Source: an uncultured Oscillibacter sp.
GTDB lineage: Bacteria > Bacillota > Clostridia > Oscillospirales > Oscillospiraceae
NCBI GenBank assembly: GCA_902476875.1
Contig: CABSFC010000011.1
Location: 1 to 41,443, forward strand
Length of the DNA stretch: 41,443 nt
Reading direction: 5' to 3'
Positions 30,461 to 38,915 of the stretch are shown piece after piece (the stretch's first letter is position 1; every line of letters begins with the position of its first letter). The notes under the pieces were generated by a model. That model did not search any database, had not been told where the DNA came from, and worked only from the letters and a program-made list of their open reading frames with translations. A program made the position numbers and the translations under genes.

Positions 30461-32539
30461 GTGCGGGAGATCGACGTTTTTGACCTTTTCGCCCAAATTA
30501 CGCTAAATACTGATGAATATGAAAAAGCGTTAAGTGTGTCCGCATCAGACACAAAAGCGTTTAGCAACAAATTGAAATCTGTTTTTTCAACCGCAGCAAA
30601 AGTAGGCGCAGCAGCTATCGGATCGGTGACGGCGGCAGCTACAGCGTTTGCAAAAGCCTCTGTTGAAGCAGGCATGCAGTTTGACTCTTCTATGTCTCAA
30701 ATTGCCGCAACACTTGGCCTGTCTATGCAGGAAATCGAAAACAATATAGATGGAGCTGGGGACACCTTTGACGCTCTGCGAAAGAAAGCCCTGGAAATGG
30801 GAAGCACCACTAATTTTACGGCACAGCAGGCAGCGGAAGGTTTGAATATCCTTGCTATGTCTGGTTATGATGCTGAAAAATCTATGTCCATGATTGAGGA
30901 CGTCCTGCATCTTTCCGCTGCTGGCGCTATGGATATGGCAAGCGCTGCCGGATATGTGGCCGGCGCTATGAAGGGCTTCAATGATGAGACCAAGGACTCC
31001 GCCTACTATGCTGATTTGATGGCAAAAGGCGCGACGCTTGCCAACACGAATGTGCAGCAACTAGGTGAAGCGCTTTCCGATGGCGCAGCTGCTGCAAAAT
31101 CCTATGGACAGAGCGCTGAGACCACAACATTGGCACTTTTACGACTGGCGGAACAGGGCGAAGTTGGTTCCGCTGCGTCCACGGCTCTGGCGGCAGCAAT
31201 GAAAAACCTGTACGCACCCACAGACGCCGCCCAAAAGCTGCTGAAAAAATTGGGTGTCGAAGCATTTGACAAATCCACCGGAACGGCTCGCGACTTCAAC
31301 ACAGTCGTAAATGAACTCAATAATGCATTGTCCGGGTATTCCGACAAGCAAAAGACCGCCTATGCGCAAACCATTTTTGGAATCCAAGGTTTTGACGCAT
31401 ACAACAAAATGGTTGTTACCTCCACGGAGAAACAAAACGAGTGGGCGGAAGCGCTTGCGCAATCAGCGGGTGAAGCGGCGGACCAGTACAACACAATGAC
31501 CGACAATCTCGCTGGTGATTTGGACATATTCAATTCCGCGCTGGACGGTGTGAAAATTGCTGTATCGGACAAGCTGACCCCGGCGCTTCGAAACGGCGTT
31601 CAATATTTCACCGGATTAGCGGAAAGCGCCCAGGAATTTGTGGAGAATGGAGGAATCGAGCAGATTATTGAGGGGTTTATAAGCCTTTCTCCCGCCATCG
31701 CAGCAGCGACTAGCGCAATGATCGCTTACAAAACAGCTATGACGATTTCTTCTCTGGTAGATGCGGCAGTAAAAAGCGTAAAAGCGTACCAAGCTGCAAA
31801 TCAAGGAGCCACTGTAGCGCAAGCGTTGTTGAATACGACTATACTGGCCAACCCCTTTGTACTTATCACGACATTGATTGCGGGAGTTGTGACTGCCCTT
31901 GTCACACTTTACATGACTAATGAGGATTTTCGAAACAAGGTCAATGCGGCGTGGACAAGCGTAAAAGAGACTGTGGCCGACGTTGTTTCGTCTGCTGTTA
32001 AATTTTTTACAGAGACGGTTCCAAACGCCGGACGAGAGATGCTGGAGTTTTTCGAGAGTATTCCAGGAATGGCACTGGAATGGGGGCGGGATCTGATTCA
32101 AAACTCCATCGACGGAATCAAGGCTAAAATTTCGGCGCTGAAAGAAACGGTTTCCAATGTGGCGCAGACAGTCAAGGATTTCCTGGGCTTTTCAGAACCC
32201 AAAAAGGGGCCGCTTTCCGACTTCCATACATATGCTCCGGATATGATGCAACTGTTTTCACAGGGTATTGAGGACAATGTGGGGCTGGTCAAATCTGCGT
32301 TCAACAAGTCGCTGGACTTTGGCACCGCCAACGTTGACTTTGCGTCCTCCGGGCTGGGGATGTCCTCGGCGGGGATTATCAACAGCATCAGCGGAGGGGC
32401 GGAAAACGGCGGCGTTATTTCGCTGACCATCAATTTACAAACCGCAGACGGAGCAAAACTTGCAAGCTGGCTGCTGCCTGATCTTATCAAGGCAGGTTCA
32501 GCGAATGGTACGCCCATTGCCAGCGGGCAGTATGCGTAA
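30461..32539 (+). CDS. Phage tail tape measure protein
   Basis: A 692-residue tape measure protein, short for the family. Residues 1-65 resemble a typical start (DVFDLFAQITLNTDEYEKAL, a long Ala-rich helix). Residues 68-330 are the conserved TMP core (ASVEAGMQFDSSMSQIAATLG, QQAAEGLNILAMSGYDAEKS, GAMKGFNDETKD). Residues 410-490 carry hydrophobic segments (LVTLYMTNEDFR follows), likely for membrane insertion. By the usual rule of about 0.15 nm per residue the tail would be near 100 nm. GTG 30461 is preceded by GAAGGT, a modest site. In this phage it is separated from its chaperone genes by the antisense morons. Confidence 0.9.
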   Translation: MREIDVFDLFAQITLNTDEYEKALSVSASDTKAFSNKLKSVFSTAAKVGAAAIGSVTAAATAFAKASVEAGMQFDSSMSQIAATLGLSMQEIENNIDGAGDTFDALRKKALEMGSTTNFTAQQAAEGLNILAMSGYDAEKSMSMIEDVLHLSAAGAMDMASAAGYVAGAMKGFNDETKDSAYYADLMAKGATLANTNVQQLGEALSDGAAAAKSYGQSAETTTLALLRLAEQGEVGSAASTALAAAMKNLYAPTDAAQKLLKKLGVEAFDKSTGTARDFNTVVNELNNALSGYSDKQKTAYAQTIFGIQGFDAYNKMVVTSTEKQNEWAEALAQSAGEAADQYNTMTDNLAGDLDIFNSALDGVKIAVSDKLTPALRNGVQYFTGLAESAQEFVENGGIEQIIEGFISLSPAIAAATSAMIAYKTAMTISSLVDAAVKSVKAYQAANQGATVAQALLNTTILANPFVLITTLIAGVVTALVTLYMTNEDFRNKVNAAWTSVKETVADVVSSAVKFFTETVPNAGREMLEFFESIPGMALEWGRDLIQNSIDGIKAKISALKETVSNVAQTVKDFLGFSEPKKGPLSDFHTYAPDMMQLFSQGIEDNVGLVKSAFNKSLDFGTANVDFASSGLGMSSAGIINSISGGAENGGVISLTINLQTADGAKLASWLLPDLIKAGSANGTPIASGQYA

Positions 32540-32551
32540 AGGAGGCGGAGC

Positions 32552-32977
32552 ATGTCACAGCTATTGCAACTGATTTTGGACACTGGCGGCTATGCTGTCG
32601 CACTGCCGGAATCCAGAGAGGGCGGCTATGCGGCCTATGAGGAGGATTTGACGGTAGACCTGACCATGATCCCCGGCAATATGGTCAAGGAAGTACGGGG
32701 CTCTGTATGGCATGTGAACTATCAATACGGCTATTTCAACGATGAGACAAAAAACCGCGTGATTGCGGCCTGCGTGAGGGGGAGGAAGGAGCCTATTATC
32801 TGCTCTTTTCTTCCCCCGAATGGGGACGAACTTATCACATCGGAATTTTTCGTGACCACCTTCAATTTCCCCAAATTTCAGTGGAGCCGCATTGTGACGG
32901 AGGACGGAACGGAAAAGACGGTCCCGCTGTGGGCTGATTTCTCCGTGGAGCTGCGGGAGGTAGAACCCCATGATTAA
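32552..32977 (+). CDS. Phage distal tail component
   Basis: A 141-residue protein between tape measure and tail hub genes, the place of a distal tail protein. It is beta-rich, with YEEDLTVDLTMIPGNMVKEVRGSVWHVNYQYGYF and VTTFNFPKFQWSR. GGAGG precedes ATG 32552. It overlaps the next gene by eight bases. The assignment rests on position and fold pattern; sequence alone is not diagnostic. Confidence 0.65.
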   Translation: MSQLLQLILDTGGYAVALPESREGGYAAYEEDLTVDLTMIPGNMVKEVRGSVWHVNYQYGYFNDETKNRVIAACVRGRKEPIICSFLPPNGDELITSEFFVTTFNFPKFQWSRIVTEDGTEKTVPLWADFSVELREVEPHD

Positions 32978-35180
32978 CAGCACGGCGGCATACCAAACCT
33001 CCATTGTGGGGAAATCCAGAAGAATCTATATTCGGGCCGTCATTGACATCTCAGACCCGGATATGGTGTTTCTGGCGCCGATTGCTTCCAGCACGGCACC
33101 GTGGAGCAGGCCGGAGCAGCTGCATGACAAGAACATGGATGCTCCCACACGGTACGCCACACTGGAACGGAACCGCTGGCTGCTGGATGGGTCTTTTGGC
33201 CTGATCCCGGATGACAACCAGATCAACGGAAATGTGGGCTTTGTGATGGACGAGCTGTCCGGGGACGATGGGACGTTTTCGACAGTACAGACCATTGAGC
33301 AACCCTTTGAAAATGTCTCCATCCTTCAGGCGTTCAGCCTGTTCTTTTCCAAAGATGAAGTGGACGGCGTTCCGGTGGATTTCAAGGTCGAAGTCCTGTA
33401 CAACGACACGGCGTATTTCACACAGGAGATCACAGGCAACACGGAGACAAAGGTATCTTTTGACGGATTCACGGTCTATGACCCGACGGCTATCCGAGTG
33501 ACGGTCACAAAATGGTCCCTTCCCGGGCGGCGGGCGCGGTTTATCGAGATCATCCCCGGCGTCTACGAGGAATGGACAGACAAAATGCTGGCCTCCTTTG
33601 ACGCCACATTACAGGGGAATTTTTCCTGTCTGACATTGCCTTACGGCACGGTCAACCTGTCTATCAACAACAAGTCCAGGCGGTTTGAACCCCGCAGCAA
33701 GAACGGACTGTTCCAGTCCATCGAGGAACGCCAGGGCGTGGAGATCTACATCGGCGTCCGGCTGGAAGACGGGACCGTGGAATACAAGCAGCTGGGCGTG
33801 TTCTATCAGTCCGGCGACGGCTGGAAGACGGGAGACAACAGCTTGTCTATGGCGTGGTCTCTGGTTGACATTGTGGGGCTTCTGGCGAACCGGACTTTTG
33901 TGATGAAGTCGGATTTTGTGATGCCCACCACCCTGAACGGCTGGGTCGCGGCCCTTGTGGCACAGCTGGGGGAAAACTTCAAGGACCGGTATCACGTTGA
34001 CCCGGATTACGCGTCTCTGAGCGTAACGGCCAGCAAGGATGATGTAAACGGAAAATCCTGCGGCGACATTCTCCGCTGGGTCTGCATGGCGACCGGTACA
34101 TGGCCCAGGGCGGACGCGGAAACCGGACATCTGACGGTGGAACCGCTGTGGAACCAGGGCAATAAAGTCCTGCTGCGGAATCTGGTCAATTACCCCACCA
34201 TGAAAGCAAATGAATCCCTGGCGGCGCTGATCTTCCAGCGTTCCGACGGCGTGGAGCAAGTCATTTCCGGAAACGCCACCAGCAGTGAGAAGACAGTCAC
34301 CATCCAAAATCCATTTATCCACACATCTGCTCAGGCCCTCGCGGCGGCACGGCTGATCCTGTCTTGCTACGGCGGAAATGTGATTGAGACTTCTGGCAGA
34401 GGGGACCCTTCCTCCGAAATCGGCGACGTGGACACGATCTGGTTGGATGAAAGCCAGGCGACTACAGCCCGGAGAATGAGCCAGACCTTTACCATGCAGA
34501 ACGGCGTGCTTCAAGGTTGTGCAAGTAAGCTCTTGCAGGCGGATGGCTCATATCTGTTCACGGAGTTCGCCGTGATTACCGAGAGCGGCAAGTGGAAGGC
34601 CCCGGCAAATGTCAAGGACAACATTTTGCGGGTGGTCATCGGCCAGGGCGGACAGGGAAGCGGTCCGGGTCAGGAGGGCCAATGGGAGTCCGCCGGAAGC
34701 AGTAATATTGGTTTCAGCGGCTATCAGGCCGCGTATGGCAAGAATGGCGTGGACGGCTTTGGAGGTAAAATCTGGTTTGGTGTCATCAACATCAATCCGG
34801 AACAGGAATTTGATGTGTACCTTGGCAAGGGCGGCGCAGCCGGGTCCGTTTTCGGGCAAGCCGGTACTTTTGGCGAGGAATCCACCTTCGGCGTCTATTC
34901 CAGCGAAAACGGGCAGCTGTACGAGAACGGCTACACGGACATCGCCAACGGCCAGAGCTTTGCCCGTCCTGGTGTCCCTGTGCCGCTTCCAAGCACGGGA
35001 GACGGCGCAAAGGGAGGCGCGGGCGGGACTCCCGGTGCTGGATATTTGGAATATGTGCCGGGAATTGTTTCCGGTGGTCATAACGAATGGGTTGTCACGA
35101 CGGAACCCGGCCCCGGCGGTCCCGGAAGGGCCGGAGCCAGCGGGTTTGTCATGGTGACCTGGGACAAGGCGGAGGCATAA
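32970..35180 (+). CDS. Tail hub / host-recognition protein with glycine-rich C-terminus
   Basis: A 736-residue protein. Residues 1-500 are a beta-rich scaffold, including RFEPRSKNGLFQSIEERQGVEIYIGVRLEDG (about 234-264) and a DUF-like central part typical of Firmicutes tail tip proteins. From about residue 545 glycine rises sharply (IGQGGQGSGPGQEG, GAKGGAGGTPGAG, GPGGPGRAGASGF), as in glycine-rich receptor-binding modules that end in VMVTWD-type strands. It probably forms the baseplate hub plus an adhesive tip. No lysozyme or peptidase motif is clear. A moron on the other strand follows. Confidence 0.75.
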   Translation: MINSTAAYQTSIVGKSRRIYIRAVIDISDPDMVFLAPIASSTAPWSRPEQLHDKNMDAPTRYATLERNRWLLDGSFGLIPDDNQINGNVGFVMDELSGDDGTFSTVQTIEQPFENVSILQAFSLFFSKDEVDGVPVDFKVEVLYNDTAYFTQEITGNTETKVSFDGFTVYDPTAIRVTVTKWSLPGRRARFIEIIPGVYEEWTDKMLASFDATLQGNFSCLTLPYGTVNLSINNKSRRFEPRSKNGLFQSIEERQGVEIYIGVRLEDGTVEYKQLGVFYQSGDGWKTGDNSLSMAWSLVDIVGLLANRTFVMKSDFVMPTTLNGWVAALVAQLGENFKDRYHVDPDYASLSVTASKDDVNGKSCGDILRWVCMATGTWPRADAETGHLTVEPLWNQGNKVLLRNLVNYPTMKANESLAALIFQRSDGVEQVISGNATSSEKTVTIQNPFIHTSAQALAAARLILSCYGGNVIETSGRGDPSSEIGDVDTIWLDESQATTARRMSQTFTMQNGVLQGCASKLLQADGSYLFTEFAVITESGKWKAPANVKDNILRVVIGQGGQGSGPGQEGQWESAGSSNIGFSGYQAAYGKNGVDGFGGKIWFGVININPEQEFDVYLGKGGAAGSVFGQAGTFGEESTFGVYSSENGQLYENGYTDIANGQSFARPGVPVPLPSTGDGAKGGAGGTPGAGYLEYVPGIVSGGHNEWVVTTEPGPGGPGRAGASGFVMVTWDKAEA

Positions 35181-35181
35181 G

Positions 35182-35203
35182 AAAACCGCCCCGGAGGGGG
35201 CGG
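35182..35203 (-). terminator. Terminator of moron copy 2
   Basis: On the minus strand a 7-bp GC stem (35197-35203 with 35186-35192), loop CTCC, followed by TTTT, three bases after the stop codon of the coiled-coil gene. It lies just after the tail hub stop, so it may also help end that transcript. Confidence 0.75.
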
Positions 35204-35206
35204 CGG

Positions 35207-35440
35207 TCACTGGGCTTTTTTCAGTTTTTCAATCTCGGCGCTGTGGCGGCGGATGACAGCCTCATGCACATCCAGACGCTCCTCGGTATCGTCAAGCCTT
35301 TTGGCTGTCTTATCTCCGCTGATTTCGTCCTTCAGATCCAAAAGCATCTCGGCCATCATATTAAATTTGGGGGTCACCTGGTTCTCAATAATTACATTCA
35401 TCAGATCCGCGATCTGCTTCAGGTCCTTTTCATCCAGCAT
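35207..35440 (-). CDS. Small coiled-coil protein, moron copy 2
   Basis: A 77-residue acidic helical protein, paralogue of the gene at 29405-29683: MLDEKDLKQIADLMNVIIENQVTPKFNMM and DVHEAVIRRHSAEIEKLKKAQ match almost residue for residue, with a shorter middle. Even DNA is shared: ACTGGGCTTTTTTCAG occurs at both C-terminal ends. AAGGAG precedes the ATG at 35440. It has its own promoter and terminator and runs antisense to the tail operon. Two diverged copies in one tail module suggest repeated insertion or duplication. Function unknown. Confidence 0.8.
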   Translation of the reverse strand: MLDEKDLKQIADLMNVIIENQVTPKFNMMAEMLLDLKDEISGDKTAKRLDDTEERLDVHEAVIRRHSAEIEKLKKAQ

Positions 35441-35463
35441 GGGGTATCAACTCCTTTGGAGCC

Positions 35464-35492
35464 ATTATACCGGGCCGGGGTTTGGCCGTCAA
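35464..35492 (-). promoter_or_regulatory. Near-consensus promoter of moron copy 2
   Basis: On the minus strand TTGACG (35487-35492) and TATAAT (35464-35469) with 17 bases between, the same architecture as for copy 1. Confidence 0.85.
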
Positions 35493-35523
35493 TTCGGCAA
35501 AACGCCAAAGATAGCGAGGCATT

Positions 35524-35943
35524 ATGAGTAATTTTGATTTTTCAACTCTGATCACGGACCGCACGGCGGCGGATGTAAAGGCCAGAAACGTAAAAGGGAC
35601 CTACAATGCCACCGACCTGAACCGGGTGGGCGAGGCGGTGCGGTATCTGGCGGGCATCTACGCGGAACGCGGGTATGTGGTGCCGGTGGCGCCGAAAGTG
35701 GATTGGCAGGAATCGGACTGGCCCCCGCCATCTGCTATGGCCCGGTACCTGCAGGACGTGGAGACGCTGCGGGAGCAGGTGCCTATGTTGGACGGCACGC
35801 CGGAGACGCCGGAGACCATGGAGAAGCTGACGCATTTGACCGCCAACAACATCGAGCAGATTCTGCTGGATTGCGAGGATATGCTTCGGCGGATGGAACT
35901 GGCCTGGTTTTGCTCCGGCGAAATCTATTGTGGGGAGGTTTGA
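35524..35943 (+). CDS. Phage tail/baseplate accessory protein
   Basis: A 139-residue protein typical of Firmicutes phage tails: it begins FDFSTLITDRTAADVKARN, has KGTYNATDLNRVGEAVRYLAGIYAERGY, LQDVETLREQVP, and ends AWFCSGEIYCGEV. The same protein is often found between tail hub and fibre genes, function unproven, probably in the baseplate. It is followed after two bases by the fibre gene. Confidence 0.72.
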   Translation: MSNFDFSTLITDRTAADVKARNVKGTYNATDLNRVGEAVRYLAGIYAERGYVVPVAPKVDWQESDWPPPSAMARYLQDVETLREQVPMLDGTPETPETMEKLTHLTANNIEQILLDCEDMLRRMELAWFCSGEIYCGEV

Positions 35944-35945
35944 AA

Positions 35946-37174
35946 TTGAAAGATAGTGTTATTAAGGGGACCGGAAACAGCCGGTACTTAAAAAGCATAG
36001 CGGATTTTCTGACGCAATATCCCACGTATCAGGATTTCGCGGCGGCACTGGCGGCGGGAACACTGCCGATTGACCTGAATGGCATCAATCCGGAGGGGTT
36101 TCATCAAGTCGGGGATGCACTGGACAAAGAAAATCTTTTACAGGATGAAACTTGTGATGTTTTGTACATACCCAGAACATCTGTGGTTAACGATGCTTTT
36201 CTGAAACTGGCATTGGGCATCGGAAATTTGGGATACCTCTTCCGGGTAACTCTGCCCGACGGAAGCCCATGCGTCGGAGCGGCCATTTCCGGCATCTCAG
36301 CCCCGGACGGTTCCGCTTTGGTGACCGATAAAAACGGCAAAGCGGTGGGCGTCTCCACGGCTGACAGTGTGACGATCAGTGTGACCTCCCCGTATATTGA
36401 TATCCAATCGGTTACAGACGCAGTATATGCGTCCACCGGCATGATGACGATAGTGGATATCGTTTTGGAGGCAGTGGAGGGGTACCTCGTACTCAATACC
36501 AGCGGAGAGTATAAATTATCCCCGCTGGTCAAGACTTATGACCTCACCGCAGTTGGCGGTGGCGGCGGGGGAACTGGCGCTAGCACTAATTCCGATACTT
36601 CGACTGTCGGAGCTGGCGGTGGCGGATAGTCGCGACAGCAATGTCGATTTCCGCCAGTGAGGGCCGAACGATCAATGTGGCTGTTGGCAGCGGAGGCGGT
36701 GCCTCCAACAGATATCCTACCACAAGCTATCCATCGGGACCTTTTACGGCGAGCGCAGGGGGAACCACCACGGTGACGCGCGGAGCAGAAACCCTGGTCT
36801 CCGCCAACGGCGGGAACGCCGGAACAGGTTATTTCAAGTCCGGAACAGCTGTTGGCGGAACCGGAAACGGCCATGGCGGCGGCCTTCGTGCAAATGGGAC
36901 CGCAGGCGTTGGCTATATTTTTGACGACGAAACTCTGGGACTGGCCGGCGGCGGAGGCGGCGGAGGTTGCTCCAGCGGCAGCGCCAGCCAAATATACAGC
37001 GGAGCGCCGTTCGGTGCCAGAGGTTCATATGCTGGCACCGACGGATGGACAGAATACCACGCCGGAATTGCTGGTATTGGCGGCGGAGGTGGTGGCGGTA
37101 ATGGAAATTCAAATACTTATGCTACCGGAAGCAAGGGCGGCAATGGCGCCGTTTACCTCCGCGTCCACTATTAA
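35946..37174 (+). pseudogene. Glycine-rich tail fibre/adhesin gene, frame broken near 36626
   Basis: TTG 35946 (GGAGG seven bases upstream) starts a protein whose first 200 residues contain a phage fibre shaft domain (SVIKGTGNSRYLKSIADFLTQYPTYQDF; FRVTLPDGSPCVGAAISG). The glycine-rich part starts AVGGGGGGTGAS and stops at TAG 36627-36629 after GAGGGG. The -1 frame continues IVATAMSISASEGRTINVAVGSGGGASN, then GGTGNGHGGGLRANG, GGGGGGGCSSGS, GIGGGGGGGNGNS and the ending GAVYLRVHY. One missing G in the GGCGG at 36621-36625 explains the break, giving about 410 residues if repaired. Such poly-glycine blocks between short variable loops resemble phage adhesin tips. Could be real decay or a sequencing slip. 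Confidence 0.78.
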
Positions 37175-37186
37175 GGAGGCATCTTT

Positions 37187-37411
37187 ATGGGAAATTATTG
37201 TGTTTTAGGCGCTGACGGCATTGTCACTAACATCATCGTCTGTAATGACGACGCCACGGCGGCGAAGTTCGGCGCGGTGCCGTCCTATGAAGGGGCCGAT
37301 ATCGGGGCAGTGTATGCGCCGCCTGAACCTGAACCCGCCCCGGGGCCTAAAGCCCCTATCACCTGGGATACTTTGGCGGAAGCCATCCGTGAAGGAGTGA
37401 ACGAGGTATGA
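37187..37411 (+). CDS. Small tail accessory protein
   Basis: A 74-residue protein: MGNYCVLGADGIVTNIIVCNDDATAAKFGA then a Pro-rich linker and a helical tail (ITWDTLAEAIREGVNEV). AAGGAGG is seven bases before the ATG. Short proteins like this, often called XkdX- or phage-tail-fibre assembly-like, follow fibre genes. It overlaps the next gene by ATGA. Confidence 0.6.
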   Translation: MGNYCVLGADGIVTNIIVCNDDATAAKFGAVPSYEGADIGAVYAPPEPEPAPGPKAPITWDTLAEAIREGVNEV

Positions 37412-37839
37412 CAAATCAGGAATTTGTACTGGACACCCTGCGGCGGGCTGGGCGGACGGCGGCGGAAGCCCTCCAGGCCCGCGTCCCGGAGATGACCGGA
37501 ACGGAGCTTTACGCGGAAGAGGACTATCTTCCCGCCTTTGACCCGTCCAAGCAGTATCTGGGCTACAAGGCGGGCCATGTGTGCCGCTCCCCGGCGGGCC
37601 GGGTGGTGAAGCTGATTCAGCCCTATGACAACATTGTCTATCCCCAGGAGCCGGAGGAACTACCCGCCCAGTGGGGGTTCTACTGGTCCACGGACCCGGC
37701 AAAGGCCCTGCCTTTTATCGCCCTGTCCACCAGTCCCTATATGACCGGCGACTGTTGCACCCACGGCGGCCATGTCTGGCGCTCCGGGCAGGACAATAAC
37801 GTCTGGTCCCCCGGCACCACCGGCGCTCCAGCACTTTGA
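37408..37839 (+). CDS. Phage tail protein with a carbohydrate-binding-like end, probably truncated
   Basis: A 143-residue protein. Residues 45-80 contain PAFDPSKQYLGYKAGHVCRSPAGRVVKLIQPYDN, and the end has THGGHVWRSGQDNNVWSPG, the W-x-x-x-x-NN-x-W-x-PG pattern of short CBM5/12-like carbohydrate-binding repeats in Firmicutes phage tails. In such proteins a few residues usually follow ('xxxLWE'), but here the frame ends after GAPAL and minus-strand genes of another element begin. Probable host-sugar binding. Confidence 0.7.
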   Translation: MTNQEFVLDTLRRAGRTAAEALQARVPEMTGTELYAEEDYLPAFDPSKQYLGYKAGHVCRSPAGRVVKLIQPYDNIVYPQEPEELPAQWGFYWSTDPAKALPFIALSTSPYMTGDCCTHGGHVWRSGQDNNVWSPGTTGAPAL

Positions 37840-37902
37840 AAATCTCATGGTATCTCTTAAACATAGATTTCACCTTCCTGTGTTGATTGTCCGCCCAAGG
37901 CC

Positions 37903-38463
37903 TCAAAATTTCTCCCAAGGCGGTTCTTCATCACTGACTATCGAAAAGGCGCTCCATCGTCCACAATGTGGGCAGGCAATCTTCCCATCACGGACACGGT
38001 TAATCTGCTCCCGGGTGATCTCTCCCGGTTTCTTACAGCAGGCGTTGACGACTGTAACGATGTGCGCTCCAGCCAAAATGTCTGGCCGGAATCTGCGGTT
38101 GAAGGGGATGTAATGCACCCATTCGGGCTGATCAAAAATCCTCACAGAATATAATCGCAATGCTTCTTCACGGATTTTGGACAGTGAGATGCAGGTGTAA
38201 TTACGCTCCTTCTCCCAAGCAACCAAGGCGTCCACCAGCCATGCCTCGCTGTCACGCTGAGCAATATGCTCAACCAGTGAATACCATAGGTGCTCTTCTA
38301 TATCGCCCAGTTCTGTCATGACACCATCTCGATAGCGGTAGGTTTTATTACGGCCTTCACCAGAGGAAATCACCGTTTCTGTACCGAATTTCCAGCCGAT
38401 ATCAGACAGTCTGAGTGTAGAGAGATCAAATCCTCCCAGAGAATCAATGCGTCCGTAACTCAT
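37903..38463 (-). CDS. Hypothetical protein of the right-hand element
   Basis: A 186-residue protein of unknown family. It begins SYGRIDSLGGFDLSTLRLSDIGWKFG, has a central helical part and a C-terminal CPHCGRWSAF zinc-like motif with only one CxxC near the end plus a CC pair earlier (NACCKKPGEITREQINR). It overlaps the DUF6809-like gene by 20 bases. Its expression level and role are unknown; it may be a plasmid/ICE accessory. Confidence 0.5.
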   Translation of the reverse strand: MSYGRIDSLGGFDLSTLRLSDIGWKFGTETVISSGEGRNKTYRYRDGVMTELGDIEEHLWYSLVEHIAQRDSEAWLVDALVAWEKERNYTCISLSKIREEALRLYSVRIFDQPEWVHYIPFNRRFRPDILAGAHIVTVVNACCKKPGEITREQINRVRDGKIACPHCGRWSAFSIVSDEEPPWEKF

Positions 38464-38878
38464 GGCCTTGCCCACCCGTTTCCTTTGGAGAGGAAAGCCC
38501 TGCCGCAACCATCCTCATGACAATGCGGACACCTGCAGAAAATGCCTGCTCACGCTCAATAGAGCCTCGTTCATCCAATAGGGAGCGGTAGTTCTCGATC
38601 TGCGCCCAGACCGCTTCACTGCACACCGCCCGTAAGGACTTCTGACAGTCCGCGATCTTCTTTGTGTATTGTTTCTGTTCTTCGCTCTCCGGCTCATCAG
38701 AGGGATCATATCGCCCATAATAAAGATCCGATAGGAAATCGGGAGAAACCTCCAGCGGTACTTGGCAGATGGGAGGCGGGGAGCGCAGGGCTGCCGCAAT
38801 ACTCTCCAGGGCGCCGATCAGTTTCGGAAGCTGCCCTTGAAAGAACACTCTGCCTATTTGTGTCTCATAGAACTGCAA
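38444..38878 (-). CDS. DUF6809-like protein
   Basis: A 144-residue protein with FLSDLYYGRYDPSDEPESEEQKQYTKKIADCQKSL and a C-terminal EQAFSAGVRIVMRMVAAG, the pattern I associate with DUF6809, found in integrative elements of gut Firmicutes. TTG at 38878 has GAGGTG five bases upstream. Function unknown. Confidence 0.65.
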   Translation of the reverse strand: MQFYETQIGRVFFQGQLPKLIGALESIAAALRSPPPICQVPLEVSPDFLSDLYYGRYDPSDEPESEEQKQYTKKIADCQKSLRAVCSEAVWAQIENYRSLLDERGSIEREQAFSAGVRIVMRMVAAGLSSPKETGGQGHELRTH

Positions 38879-38915
38879 AATATCACCTCTTTCATTACTT
38901 TCATTGCGTACTTAC

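Noticed and set aside
1..37839. The left early operon and the right tail module as one prophage
   Set aside because: About 15 kb of ordinary host genes with their own promoters lie between them, and the two differ in base composition and state of decay. They are better treated as separate remnants, although a rearranged single prophage cannot be fully excluded.
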